A stretch of DNA of 64,000 nucleotides from the NCBI GenBank assembly GCA_030141605.1, contig JAQGDQ010000293.1:60001-124000 (forward strand), given 5' to 3'. This document shows, one piece after another, positions 26,265-37,869 of the stretch (the stretch's first letter is position 1; each line of letters begins with the position of its first letter). The notes beneath the pieces are model-generated. The model was given only the letters and a program-made list of their open reading frames with translations, was not told the origin of the DNA and ran no database searches. The position numbers and the translations under genes were made by a program. This stretch comes from Tubiluchus corallicola. Its lineage: Eukaryota > Priapulida > Priapulimorpha > Priapulimorphida > Tubiluchidae.

Positions 26265-26713
26265 TATTTTCCCGTGTATAAGAGACCCTTGTGTATAAGA
26301 GACCCCTTCAATTTTTAGGCAAAAATTCTGGAAAAAAGTTTTTTCAGACGGACATTTTTAGAGGGTAAAGTACAACTTTTTTCAACTCAGTGCGGTACTG
26401 AAAACAAAATAAAACCAGTTAATGTGTTGTAGAAAAAGAGTACTGGTATATATTAAAGTGCGTACCTGCAAACCTGTAACAGGAAAAGAGAAAACGAGGA
26501 GATAATGCCTGTGTCACGATGCTTGTATTGCTTACAACCGCTTCATAGTCGAACGCGACACGCAAAACAGTTGTAGAGCACTTATTTCTTTAAAATCATT
26601 AGTGTCACAATTTATGCATCTTATTGAAAAGACTTACTCCCATGTATAAGAGACCCCCTATTTTTAAAGTGAAAATTCTGAGCAAAAAAGGGTCTCTTAT
26701 ACACGGGAAAATA
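26265..26713. mobile_element. Inverted-repeat element, CCCGTGTATAAGAGACC termini
   Basis: TTTTCCCGTGTATAAGAGAC near 26267 and its reverse complement at about 26690-26711 bracket roughly 449 bp. Additional inner copies of GTATAAGAGACCCC occur at 26292 and 26644, so the ends carry sub-terminal repeats. Similar TATTTTCCCGTGTATAAGA-type termini are widespread in animal genomes. No transposase is present. Confidence 0.7.
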
Positions 26714-26825
26714 CGGTAATTTAATAAAACGCATAAATAACTAACTAAAAAATCGCAAACAAAGAAATTAAAATGCCACGTTTCATTTAGCCGACTGCAT
26801 TAATCAAGTTTAACCGGCTCAGTGT

Positions 26826-27653
26826 TTAAAGCACAAGAAAACCCTTTACTTACATAAAGCTAAAAAATTGTCTTGAAATTTTATTGCCTTATTGTGCACA
26901 GATCTTGTGTTAGCAACAACGCTGTATGGAAGTTGAAAATTTAAATTCTCGGGGTGACCTTTAGGCGCAGTCATTTTGAGGATAAAAGTGTTTAGAACAA
27001 ATTCAGATAACATTGTGTAAAGCCTGAAAAATGAACAGAGCATTTGTAGCGCACACACAAATAAATAAGCATGAGAATAAATTACTATATCTTGTCAATA
27101 AGATTAAAAATAGGTTTCTTAGTGAATGAGTGATGAACACTGGGAAGGTGAGTCAGTGATGCACACTGGGAAGGTGAGTCAGTGATGCACACTGGGAAGG
27201 TGAGTCAGTGATGCACACTGGGAAGGTGAGTCAATGATGCACACTGGGAAGGTGAGTCAGTGATGCACACTGGGAAGGTGTGTCAGTGATGCACACTGGG
27301 AAGGTGTGTCAGTGATGCACACTGGGAAGGTGAGTCAGTGATGCACACTGGGAAGGTGAGTCAGTGATGCACACTGGGAAGGTGAGTCAGTGATGCACAC
27401 TGGAAAGGTGAGTCAGTGATGCACACTGGGAAGGTGAGACAGTGATGCACGCTGGAAAGGTGTGTCAGTGATGCACACTGGGAAGGTGTGTCAGTGATGT
27501 TTTTCAGGTGACGCGAATATTTTAAATTACTAAGAATTATCTTTCCTAATTACATCAGTATTTCAAACAGTAAACGTAATGCTAATTAATATAATTTTAT
27601 GTGGGAAGTTTTTTTAGGGATGTACTTTAAATTAGCTTCTTCTTTCCTTTTAA
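26826..27653 (+). mobile_element. Family-1 copy C (short form) with internal minisatellite expansion
   Basis: It starts TTAAAGCACAAGAAAACCCT and ends CTTTCCTTTTAAC. The 3' part lacks the CRE-containing segment of the long form. In the middle, a single-copy element segment (GTGCACACTGGGAAGG...GAGTCAG in relatives) has expanded to about 14 tandem 26-bp units at 27128-27500. Confidence 0.75.
27128..27500 (+). repeat. 26-bp minisatellite inside family-1 copy C
   Basis: The unit is GATGCACACTGGGAAGGTGA plus GTCAGT, about 14 copies with few variants (GTGTG for GTGAG, GGAAAG for GGGAAG, one CAATG). The unit exists once in other family-1 copies, for example 30530-30556 and, inverted, 59908-59935. 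Confidence 0.9.
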
Positions 27654-28129
27654 CTTAGCTTAAATCATGACTTATTTACTTGTTTTTCCTACTACAGTTG
27701 TTTCGAAAAGAAAATGAACAAAGAAGCAGAATCAGCGAATTAGCGCTTGGGCAGAATTTGTTAAATCTATATGTCTTCACTCAGTTTGCTTGCAGTTTAA
27801 GCAACATTAATTCTCATTGATATCAATCATTTCTAGTTAAAACGTGTGACGTCAGTAATGTACAACTTTTAAAGACTGTGTCATCTTTTACTGAGTAGCT
27901 TACGGAATGTATAGACTTGAAGCTGATTGAACAAAGCTCGTTTCTTTAAAATGCAGTATAGGGAAGTGCAACAGATGCCTAAAAAGGCTGCCTAATACGA
28001 AGTAAAATCATTTTTATCACCTATAGGCTAGCACAGTCCCCCCCAAACCTTTTTGGTACGAACTTCAAATGAAGCTTTTTTAAAGTAAACTGGCTGCCAG
28101 CGCCAAGGCATTTGTGTTACTGTTGATGC

Positions 28130-28492
28130 CACTACCAACTATTGTTGTTATTGTGGTCGTTCCTGCTGCTGCCATTGTTGTTGCTGTCGTCTGTGCCATT
28201 GTCTGTGTCAGTGTCAGTACAATTGTCGTTCTCGTTGTTGATGCTTTTGTCGGCGTCAGTATTGGTGTAATTGTCGTTGTCATTGTTGTTGTCAATGTTA
28301 ATGTCGATGCATTGGTGCATCGGTGCCAGTGTCGGTGTCATTGTCAGTGTTAGTGTCAGTATCGTTGCTATTGTCAGGTTATTGTTGCTGCTGTTGTTGT
28401 TGTTATTGTTGTTGCTGCTGCTGCTGCTGTTGTTGTTGTTGTTGTTGTTGTTATTGTTGCTGCTGTTGCTGTTGTTGTTGTTGTTGTTGTTA

Positions 28493-28549
<57 letters not shown>

Positions 28550-28670
28550 CTGTTATTGTTGTTGTTGCATTGGTGCCAGTGTCGGTGGCATTGTCAGTGT
28601 CAGTGTCTTTGCCACTGTCAGGTCATTGTTGTTGTTGTTATTGTTGTTGTTGTTGTTGTTAGTGTTGTTG
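28130..28670 (+). repeat. TTG/CTG and GTC-rich trinucleotide array
   Basis: The array grades from GTTGTC/TGTCAGTGTC units (28130-28375) through TTG/CTG (28380-28570) to a duplicated GTGCCAGTGTCGGTG segment (28323-28340 and 28571-28590) and TTG again. All reading frames give Leu, Val or Cys runs. Confidence 0.88.
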
Positions 28671-29404
28671 ATATGATTCCCGAAAAAGTTTCTTTTTTAT
28701 CATCTAACCACTCAAGTTCCCGTCACGACGTTATATAATGACTTTATAAAACGAAATTTTATTTGGCAGCAATTTTGTACAAAATATTAATTGGGAGATC
28801 TTTAAATTATGGCGCCCCTTTCAAACAATAGACGTATCTGTTCTGGCCAAGTTTTCAACAGCTTAAACGCTTCATACCGCCTGGGTAATTCAATTGCTGG
28901 AATCCTGATTAAAACATTGATTTGTTGTTGTAGATGCTTGTCTGTTCATTCTGTTTTATCCTCGGGAATAATTTTTCAAGCGCGTGCAGTACATCAAGGT
29001 TACAGGAAAGGTTATTCAAATCATTTTTCTTCGGAACTCTAATTGTTGCTTAATGAAATGCCGATGTGTTGTGGCAACGCGCTGTAATACTCCCTGATTT
29101 AAGTGTTTCAAAAATGCACTCACGGAATTTCACATTTTCTTAATGTTAATCTGCTCGTGGGCGGATTACTACGTTGGGCTAACTTGAATAGTTATGTTTA
29201 AAATATAGAGCTATCCGTTAACAGTTTAAAGCTCTCAATGGCTACTGCTGTAATTATGCAGAAGGATAAAGTATTTTCTCAACAGTCAAAGTCAGAATCA
29301 AAATACTAGCATCGTTCTAGCGTAACGATTTGCCGAATTTATGCAATGATTATTTGTAATTCTTTTTTACACAAATATCAATAAATTAGTCACAAAATAA
29401 GAGA

Positions 29405-30196
29405 TTAAAGGGGAACATAGTACAATTTTCAGGCAGGTTCCAAAAAACTTTTCAAACAAAGGTATATCCATTAACAATACGTTTACCTGTTTGAAACACA
29501 TATGTGTTGTGGAGATCGCTGGCATCTATTAGAATTACATAGAACATTGTAGAATGTTCCGTTGGAATGACCATCTTACCGTCTGGAATGTTCTGGAACA
29601 TTACTTCTGGAAGCTTCTTGGGCGCGCTATATAAGGCGAAGCAGGCCGCTGACAGGGGAGCACACAGATCTCGCACGGACGTATACATTCTCTTCTATAC
29701 TTACATTTTCAGATACACCTAAACGTTTTGCAGATTTTCACGTTTACTGTAATCATTTCGCGGTCCTCATACTTTTGTGTTGTAGAATTCTCGCTTAATA
29801 AACTAGTTTAATTTGACGACGTGTTTTCTGGTTTTCTCTACGAGCCTTCCGAGAGAAACAAAACACAACAATATGTAACCTCTAAAAGAAAAGTATTAGT
29901 AATTTAATATGTTAGCGCCGACTTGTAAAACGTTATTGTTTCACCAGAAAACGTATTATTAATTTTATTGACAAGATAAACTAAGGTATACGTTTGCTTA
30001 GTTAGTTAACTGTGCGCTACGAATGCTGCAGGTTATTTTTTAAAAGTTTATGTAATATTATTTAAACTTGCTTAATTTCTTACACAAAGCTGCCTGTTAG
30101 AATAGCTGCGCCTATAACGGCTATCGCAGGATTTTATATTCAAGTTTTACGCAGCGTTACTGCTAACACAAGCTAATAAGACAGTAAGTAGGTATA
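29405..30196 (-). mobile_element. Family-1 copy D (short form), split by a solo LTR
   Basis: Its left end is TTAAAGGGGAACATAG at 29405. The homology runs to AAGACAGTAAGTAGG at about 30195, where a GAT/GAC array takes over. The solo LTR 29505-29870 sits inside it. It is the left arm of an inverted pair with copy E. Confidence 0.7.
29505..29870 (+). mobile_element. Solo LTR (366 bp), TSD ATATG
   Basis: It begins TGTTGTG and ends CACAACA (perfect 7-bp inverted termini, TG...CA) and is flanked by the 5-bp duplication ATATG at 29500-29504 and 29871-29875. Inside are a TATA box TATATAA (29628-29634), a poly(A) signal AATAAA (29797-29802) and a U5-like end, in the order expected for U3-R-U5. No internal retrotransposon sequence follows, so it is a solo LTR left by LTR-LTR recombination. 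It interrupts a family-1 element (29405-30196), and removing the LTR plus one ATATG restores that element's order. Confidence 0.88.
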
Positions 30197-30411
<215 letters not shown>

Positions 30412-30704
30412 GTTGTTTAAAAGTTTGAAGAAATTATCAGATCTTTTGTAGCACACTTCGCTAACTAAACAAAAGTATAAACTACTATATAGTGTCAATA
30501 AGATCAATAATGTACTTTTTTGGTGAATCAGTGGTGCACACTGGGATGGCGATGCAGTGCTGGCGCGAAAATTTCATATTATTAAGAACTTTCTTTTCCT
30601 GCTACATAAGTCTTTCAAATAGGTGAGGACCATGCTAAATAGTATAACTTTGTATGGAAAGTTTTATGGGATATACTTTAAAATTGTCTTTTCTTGCCCT
30701 TTAA
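30412..30704 (+). mobile_element. Family-1 copy E (3' half)
   Basis: It begins abruptly after the GAT/GAC array at AAAGTTTGAAGAAATTATCA and ends at CTTGCCCTTTAA (TTAA 30701-30704). It is oriented opposite to copy D and, with its downstream flank, mirrors D and the sequence upstream of D. Confidence 0.7.
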
Positions 30705-30895
30705 ACTCTTATTTTTTGATGTATTGAATTTCAAATAATCGGTCTAAATTCACCATCCAATCATAACGCTGATATTTTGATTCTGACTTTGATTGTTGAG
30801 AAAATACTTTGTCCTTCTAAATAATTATGCTCTCTTTATTTTTAGTAGCCATTGAGAGTTTTAAACTGTTAGCGGATAGCTCTATATTTTGTCAT

Positions 30896-31703
30896 TTTTC
30901 TCAGGCTATTGTAGCTGTAATAATACTTATTGTTGGCTAAGTGGTGCAATTTTAATATAAGATTTAACGTTTCTGTAATTGCAGTTCAGCTTCCTGGCAC
31001 CTGCATCATTAGAAGAAGATTCAAGCTAGAAACAGAATGAAATCCGAACTTTTCAACAATTATCCGACTTACTGTGCGGCTTTGAATAAATCCAGGTTTT
31101 TCCTTGTCACATTATAAAGCAAGACTGTCAGCTTGAATATAAAATTACGTTTGTAAAGCGTTTCGGGTTTTAGTTGAAATTCTCACAAAATTGATTCTGC
31201 AAGTCAAATAAAATGTTTACTGTGACGAAAAGTCCAACAGAGCAGCGACTGAACGAAGGATTTTAATGAAGTTTAGTTTGCATATACGTTCATATATGAA
31301 CACATTGGCATATATGACTACATAATTAAAATTAATTACCTTAATGAGTATTAGCACTGTTTTATGCCTTGAATCAAAATGAGCATTTTTTCACCATTCT
31401 GGTAGACTAAATACCCATTCATTTTGGTCAAATTGCAGCCATCTTTTTGGACATCATAATTAGGTCTTTTGCAATTCTCAAATTTCGGCATAATTTGGAT
31501 ATGTTATTCTCTGGAACAAATACTACGATAAAACACCAACAATGTTTTTCTTGCGTTTTTTGTATAGGGCTGTTTTTGCATTATTTTGATCCAACTATAT
31601 ATACTTAATGCTAATAAGTACTTGCAGTGGACTCTGGTAGAAAAACTGTTTAAAAATTTTGAAACCGGAATGTATACGTTTATTGCAATTTTAATACATT
31701 TAA
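30896..31703. other. No gene seen
   Basis: AT-rich unique sequence between the inverted duplication and the LINE tail. Confidence 0.5.
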
Positions 31704-31831
31704 GTAAGTAAGTAGGTAGGTAGGTAGGTAGGTAGGTAGGTAGGTAGGTAGGTAGGTAGGTAGGTAGGTAGGTAGGTAGGTAGGTAGGTAGGTAGGTAGG
31801 TAGGTAGGTAGGTAGGTAGGTAGGTAGGTAG

Positions 31832-31874
<43 letters not shown>

Positions 31875-31930
31875 GGTAAGTAGGTAAAGTAGGTAAAGTA
31901 GGTAAGTAAGTAAGAAAGTAAGTAAGTAAG
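31704..31930 (+). repeat. GTAG/GTAA tetranucleotide array (LINE tail)
   Basis: GTAG block 31710-31835, GTAA block 31836-31930. Read on minus it is the CTAC/TTAC tail of the LINE at 31931-32733. The Leu-Thr-Tyr-Leu frames are artefacts. Confidence 0.9.
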
Positions 31931-32733
31931 TAACATCTTTATTTGCCATAATATATTGAGAATCATAAGAAAATATTAAAATGCTCAATCAGTGATAGTT
32001 AAAAAAACATACACTGTTGCAGGCAAATGCGTCAGTGCAAAAACTAAACTACAGGCGAAAAAGTAAAATTAAGTCGTTTAATATGGCCTGTGGTAAATGA
32101 ATTCTGCATTAGTGTGCAAATTGTCATAGTGCAAGTGCAAGTTACAGAAACCTGTGCCACTCCAACCCAATTTTTAGCGGTTTCACGACATTGACACCGC
32201 ACAGAATATTATTTTACTGGATTTAAAACACTAAGATAAGAACTGATGTTAATAAAGTGGATTGAATAATTTTCGTTTCATTTCATTGCTGGAATCAGGT
32301 CCTTTGACAGGGCCCTTGCAACCACTTTAGTCAGTGTCGTCCTGTCATGTAACCTCCCTTGTCTCTTCTATATTTTTAATGTCTAAAGGTGCGTTTATAA
32401 GATCTTTTTGGATTAAATTAATGCAAGTCGCTTGTTCTCCTTGCGGTTTCTTTTCTTTCTTCTGTACTTCTTTGAAAGCTAATTTTAATGGGCTGTCGTC
32501 TGGTAGTCGTCTCACATGTCCTATCCATCTTAATCTTCTGTTTTTGATCTCTTTCAGATGTCCTCTCTGTACATTCCTCTGAATGACATTATTATACAGA
32601 TCATAGTTTAGTATTTTCTTTGGCCACACTTTGTTCCTGTAGTTTCTTCTATGAAATGTTTCTATTTCTGATTTGTGTTGTGCCTTGACTATCCATAATT
32701 CTGAGTTGCAGAGAAATACCACTAGTAGTACCA
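31704..32733 (-). pseudogene. LINE 3' end: ORF2 tail, 3' UTR and TTAC-repeat tail
   Basis: Three parts lie in the right order for one minus-strand, 5'-truncated element. At 32345-32733 is a coding tail with the diagnostic RRLRWIGHVRRLPDD motif, preceded by a VFLCNSELW-like segment. At 31931-32344 is a 3' UTR ending in GGCAAATAAAGATG. At 31704-31930 is a TTAC/CTAC tetranucleotide tail. The L-R-W-x-GHV-x-R motif is known near the C-terminus of many animal endonuclease/reverse-transcriptase LINEs. The 5' truncation coincides exactly with the family-3 element that begins at 32734. The same 3' UTR end recurs at 33783-34005. Confidence 0.7.
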
Positions 32734-33101
32734 CTTTTCACAGTTTTTGTGCGCACGCGCAGTTGCTGTAGATCAAAGGTTAACTGTACCACAACAACGC
32801 GCTTTAACTACAACCGTCAAGCAACTTATGGGTAAAGCAAAGACGTCTGCCGCATCACTTTTGTAACTTCAGTTGCTTTACTTAATTATGCATTAGTCTG
32901 TGCGCACAATGATTTACTAGCAGGATCTTGCTTAGGAACGAGAAAAAATGAACTAGATAAGGTTCTAGCTAGTTCTTAAAAGTGTTAATATTACAATAGA
33001 ACGGGCTGTGAGGCGTTATCAAGTGTACACAAATGCATTGTCAGGTACACTTAACCGTTGACCTTTTCCCGATCATCATCAATCACTGGAACTGTGAAAA
33101 G
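32734..33101 (+). mobile_element. Family-3 inverted-repeat element, copy 1
   Basis: It starts CTTTTCACAGTT and ends AACTGTGAAAAG (12-bp inverted termini), 368 bp. Inside are GTGCGCACGCGCAGTTGC, TAATTATGCATTAGTCTGTG and TCAAGTGTACACAAATGCAT. It abuts the 5' break of the LINE remnant at 31704-32733. No clear target duplication is visible. Confidence 0.65.
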
Positions 33102-33632
33102 GCTTATTGATTGAATAATTATTGTAACACAAGTGAACAATTGTTCTGCTGCTTCTGCTATCCTAATACCTGTTACCACCTTATCTGTTTTGTCTCAGTA
33201 ACACTTTAGTCAGTAGCACTTTAGTCAATGCACTACATATTTATAGTAAACATATTATGTAACTGGAATTCTCAGAATTTCACGACATTTTACTGAACTG
33301 CCATCAAATTTACAGTTTATGAAGCCATGCACGTTTAAACATATTTAATGCAAGGAAATATTACTCTTTAGAAATTTATTTGTCACTCTCCTGGTCACTG
33401 TAATTCCTCATTTCTTCAATCTAATCATGAGAATAACCATCTTATGCGCGCATTTTAATCCAGAGTTAAAGGGTTTTGATCCGCAAAAGCAAATAAAAAC
33501 TAGTGAGAATCGATGAATAGAGAGAGCAATTGAATACTGAACGAAAAAAACTGACAAGGTTAGCAAAAGTTGTTTTGTAAGATGATGAACTGAATAATTT
33601 AAACGAACCAATTAATTTTATTCAAAAAGGGG

Positions 33633-33666
<34 letters not shown>

Positions 33667-34106
33667 GTATATTTGCTTGAAATCGATAATAACCATAAGC
33701 GTAAACAAAAAACGATAATACGTTCTAATATATATATATATATATATATATAAGTAAGTAAGTAAGTAAATAAGTGAGTAAGTAACATCTTTATTTGCCA
33801 TAATATATTGAGAATCATAAGAAAATATTAAAATGCTCAATCAGTGATAGTTAAAAAAACATACACTGTTGGAGGCAAATGCGTCAGTGCAAAAACTAAA
33901 CTACAGGCGAAAAAAATAGTAAATCATAGCTATAAACTCAAACTTTACATATTTTACAAATTGACAAACTGACTATCAGTAAAATTAAGTCGTTTAATAT
34001 GGCCTATATATATATGTTATATGTATGTGTATATTTATATTTATGTTTGCTTTACTGAAATCAATAATAACCATAAGCGTAAACAAAAAACGATAATACG
34101 TTCTAA
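33633..34106 (+). repeat. Direct duplication of about 65-100 bp flanking the LINE tail copy
   Basis: TA-rich sequence plus GAAATCGATAATAACCATAA ... CGATAATACGTTCTAAT occurs at 33633-33729 and again at 34006-34106, on both sides of the retroposon piece 33753-34005. Confidence 0.65.
33783..34005 (-). mobile_element. Second copy of the same LINE 3' end
   Basis: This is almost identical to 31931-32088 (same ATCTTTATTTGCCATAATAT start and GTCGTTTAATATGGCCT end), but it keeps about 60 bases in the middle that the other copy lacks. It is followed by a short GTAA-type tail at 33753-33782 and truncated at a TA array. Near-identity of two copies about 1.8 kb apart suggests recent activity or local duplication. 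Confidence 0.7.
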
Positions 34107-34193
34107 TTGACGATAATAAAATACATATATTACAACGTATTGACGTTTTTTTTGCTTACGCTTATGATCATTATTGATTTCAGTAAAGCAAAT
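34046..34193. mobile_element. Foldback repeat with arms of about 60 bp
   Basis: TTTGCTTTACTGAAATCAAT ... CATAAGCGTAAACAAAAAA is mirrored at 34135-34193 after a loop of about 30 bases. A copy of the left arm alone is at 33670-33729. Confidence 0.65.
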
Positions 34194-34479
34194 ATTTAAT
34201 TTGCAATTTCCCCACTAATTTATTTTCCATTAATTTGGTCAATTAATAAGTCATTAGCTGTGCTCGATTAATTTTACATGAGCAATGTGTAGAAAAACAG
34301 GTGTTGACGTTCAATTAACTTTTATCTTGTACGTTGCGAAACAAAAGCGCACTTGATTGCAAATGAGAATTAAAATTAACAATGTTGTTAGTAGCGATGG
34401 TGACGACAAGGACATTGACGCGAAATGATCAATTTCACTTATATTAAACTGGTGGCGATGCTAGTGGCTGTTGCTAGTG

Positions 34480-34622
34480 CTGCTGTTGATGATGATAGTG
34501 GCGATGGTGGTGGTTATAGTGGTGGTGGTGGTGGTGGTGGTGGCGGCAGCGGTGGTGGAGGTGATGATGATGATGATGGTGATGATGATGGTGATGCTGA
34601 TGATGCTGATGATGATGATGAT
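34480..34622 (+). repeat. GGT/GAT trinucleotide array
   Basis: GATAGTGGC, then GGT block, then GAT block. The 71-codon Asp/Gly frame is an artefact. The start MINFTYIKLVAMLVAVASA resembles a signal peptide by chance. Confidence 0.75.
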
Positions 34623-34639
34623 AAAGCCTGCTTAAAGTG

Positions 34640-35010
34640 ATACATGCAAAGATGTATAGAAATGGTTAGTAAGCTTTTCCTTGCGGGCCTTTAGTAATGC
34701 AAAAGAACTAATTTAGTGTCTAATAAAGAACCGATTTTTTATGTTTCTTCGCCATCTTTGAAACCCCTTGACGTTCCAAATCCTTGACGCATATTCGACG
34801 TTTTTTTGTTCTTCTCTCTACTTGACACTCTTTGGTAGAACTTTCCTTTAACGTTCTTGATGTTGTTCGACGCCCCTGAAGCTAAATGGTAGTTCGACGC
34901 CCCTGACGCTAAATGGTAGACCTAGTGTGATGTACGTAATTTTGTTTTCTATCTAGAATGGTCGTCGAGGTATGATTGTCCGTAATAAAGCAAAGACTTT
35001 GTTCTCCCAG
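34640..35010. other. No gene seen; 27-bp tandem duplicate
   Basis: TTCGACGCCCCTGA(A/C)GCTA followed by AATGGTAG is repeated twice at about 34868-34921. TTGACGTT/CTTGACGC-like motifs recur upstream. Confidence 0.5.
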
Positions 35011-35015
35011 TGCAT

Positions 35016-35459
35016 TGTGAAAGTTAGTTATGAAGTTGAAATTGAACACTTGTAGAAAACAACTAAACACTATATTACATGTTTGCACAAAAACTGAAAC
35101 ACTTTTATTGCACTAAATACACATGAGTAAAATACACAAGTAAAATGAAGATCACGACTGCTGCACTGCACTGTGAGAGTGAGTCAGATAGTGTGTAGCA
35201 CGACTGCACGTCACTGAGAGCGTGACAGAGAGACAGTGCTAGAAGTGAATTCCAGGAGGTATATATAGGTAGAGAACTATGCAAGAACTTGGCTTCACAT
35301 ATCCCATTACAGTAAAAATAGGGGAGATCCAGTGAGTTTGCATATTCACTGGACCGAACAATTGTACTTGGGGTGAGTTTAACTAGTAAATGTTAAAGTG
35401 ACTAATCAATAGATGGCAGCACCTAAAATATACAGTTACAACTTTCACATGCATCATCA
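35016..35459 (-). mobile_element. Second solo LTR family (444 bp), TSD TGCAT
   Basis: On the minus strand it starts TGTGAAAGTT and ends AACTTTCACA, perfect 10-bp inverted termini. TGCAT occurs at 35011-35015 and 35460-35464. A TATA box reads CTATATATACC on the minus strand (about 35258-35268) and the poly(A) signal AATAAA is at 35104-35109 (minus), in the right order. The sequence is unrelated to the LTR at 29505. No internal region is adjacent. Confidence 0.88.
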
Positions 35460-35464
35460 TTTGT

Positions 35465-37869
35465 GCTGCAAAATTGTATGAGGTTTACCTTATAATGCGA
35501 TGACCTTGTTGGCTATTATCATAATTGTGATTCTCATCATAGGCAGTTTACATGCCACTTTCAACCGGATCAGGTTCAGATTAGCCTAAGCCCAAACCCG
35601 AAGACACATTAGCTAATTCTTCGAAATGAGAAATGTTGTTGCAAACTTGTTCTGCGTTTCCTACCTTTCTGTTTTCGCCACTATTTTGACCATTTTGAAC
35701 CGATTTTGTGTTCGAAAAATAGTGTTTTATTTAGTCTAGCTAGAAAATGATTACTTACTTAGTGAATTTGCACAGTTACATTTATGTTGAGATTTCTGAA
35801 AGGAATTCGGCTAAATTGGTCCAAGATTGCCAATTGCCAAGCATGCCAAGCATCAAATTTCTCTCAAATTGAACTTGATTACAATTTATTGGGTGTGGGC
35901 ATTGATTTCTGCAGTCATCATCATGTAGTGAACACAAAGGAATAGTTCGTGCTTCTTCCGCTTGGCTTTACGTATTAATTTGCGTCTAGTGAGATACCAA
36001 ATCGCCACTTGATGGAGCAATACGTCCTCTAATGAACGTAATAGCTTGCGAATGCGACGAGTAATTAAATAAAGCAATTCAACTCCATTTTCAAATTGTC
36101 TTTTTCGCTCAATGAGTAAAGTGCGGGCGTTGCTATGACAAAGTGGAACTGAAAACTGTTAGCCAATAGGGCACACTAGCACAGTCAACGTCTGGCATTA
36201 AATATGCTTTTAACAGTATCTAAAAGTTACTACCATCTGTCACCAACTCAATAATGTTAATCATTGTCATCATCATAATCATCGTCATCATTGTCGTCAT
36301 CATCATCATCATCATCATAACTGTCATTGTCGTCATCACCATTATCGTCATCATTATCAGCATTATCATTGTTATCATCAGAAACAGTTATATCATGACT
36401 ACTGGCTGCCGGACTCGTTCTCTTGTTCTTTTTGCTGTCTCTTTCTCGTCGTTTTTTTCTTGTTTTTTTGTTCTTGATGCGCACGCATACGCACGCATGT
36501 ACACACGCATGCACAAACGTCTTCCAGGAAAAATGAATAAGGTTCATTGGCTGTTAGATTTTTTCCGTCTCTTGATTGTTCAATATCTCGCTTGAGATTT
36601 ACTTTTTTACATCAACTGCTTCCAGCGTGAAGAAAGTGAGAGAAGAATTTATCGCCCAAAGGGATTAGTTTTAGATGGCACTTTGCTGTGCAAACGCTAG
36701 GCAGGAAATTAGTGCACTAAAACAACACCGTAAAACAGCAGTCAAACAAAATGGCTCCATTTTTCTACGTGACTGAGGACTAAAATAAATTCTGTTAACT
36801 TTGTCAGCGTGGAAATAATGTGTGTTGAAATGTTGCACGTTTATGTGTGGTTCAATACTTAGAAATTTGGTAGGGCGTGATATCCCGTTGGAACTTCTCG
36901 GGCAGTTGCTTGAGGAGGGGGGGGGGGCGATGTGTTCTAGTTCACAGTATAAAATACAAACTATTCAGCGCAGTAATAACTTCCAATGTTTCACATAATA
37001 GGTGAGGGAAAAATGTCAGTTTAGTGAAATTATCTTTAGTTTTCTGTTTCAAAACTGGCAACGAACAAATGTATAGAATACAAACCACGTATTAAAATTT
37101 GGTTAAGTTGAATTATTGCACAACAGAAAACCATAGAAACGAATTATTTTGTTATTGAGAATCATAATTATTATAATATAGCGTAAAAAAGAAAAGATGA
37201 GAACCCGACGCAAATTTGAACTAGAAACCTGTTGGAGCCTGCAGCTAGTGAGCCAGCGGGATCGAAATAAGGATTGGAACGCATTTCAGCAATCTGTAAA
37301 AAAACCATTCAAAACCCGCATACGAGCAGAACAGGCGGAGAGTTTGGTTTTTACATCTGCTGCACTATTAATAGTATTACAAAAGCTTATTTTTTTCAAT
37401 TAGTTGACATATTACTGAAGCGAATCAAAAATTGTGTTGACGGTTTTAAGTTGAGAAGGCTGTATGAAGTAAGCTATTATATTTCCAAGTTGAAGCTGAC
37501 GGTTGGCCGGTCTGTTTTGTGTCCTCACTAAACAAAGAGCCACGCACATAACACATTTCCAATCATAAGGAACTATGTGCGTGTATGCTATGTACATAAC
37601 AGTTATGTTTGCATAGCCGACAAATATTATTCTTGAAGGTTCGTTTCTGTTTCTATCATGCACAATATTAAAGCAATGTTATTATTGATAACTGTTAAAG
37701 TTGGAATTATTATATCACGGGTTTCAGAATAGTTTTAATTTTGGTATTAATTGTTATGGTATTATACATGAGTGTCCTATACATCAAGGTCCAAATGCAT
37801 GTCCTTGTCAGATATTTGAACCCGATTCATCCCATCCAGCACTGTGAACTTCGCGATACTGAGTCTATT
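35465..37869. other. No gene seen
   Basis: Apart from the ATC array (36262-36400) and a poly-G run near 36916, this is AT-rich unique sequence. Frames at 37197-37531 have no motif. Confidence 0.45.
36262..36400 (+). repeat. ATC/GTC trinucleotide array
   Basis: Imperfect CATCAT/CGTCAT/TATCAT units. Ile and Asp frames are artefacts. Confidence 0.85.

Noticed and set aside
28271-28738. 155-codon poly-Leu frame and poly-Cys frame
   Set aside because: TTG/CTG microsatellite.
34425-34640. 71-codon secreted Asp/Gly-rich protein
   Set aside because: The signal-like start is followed only by a GGT/GAT microsatellite, with no splice or promoter support.
36257-36595. 96 and 113 codon frames
   Set aside because: They are driven by the ATC array plus AT-rich flanks; no motif.
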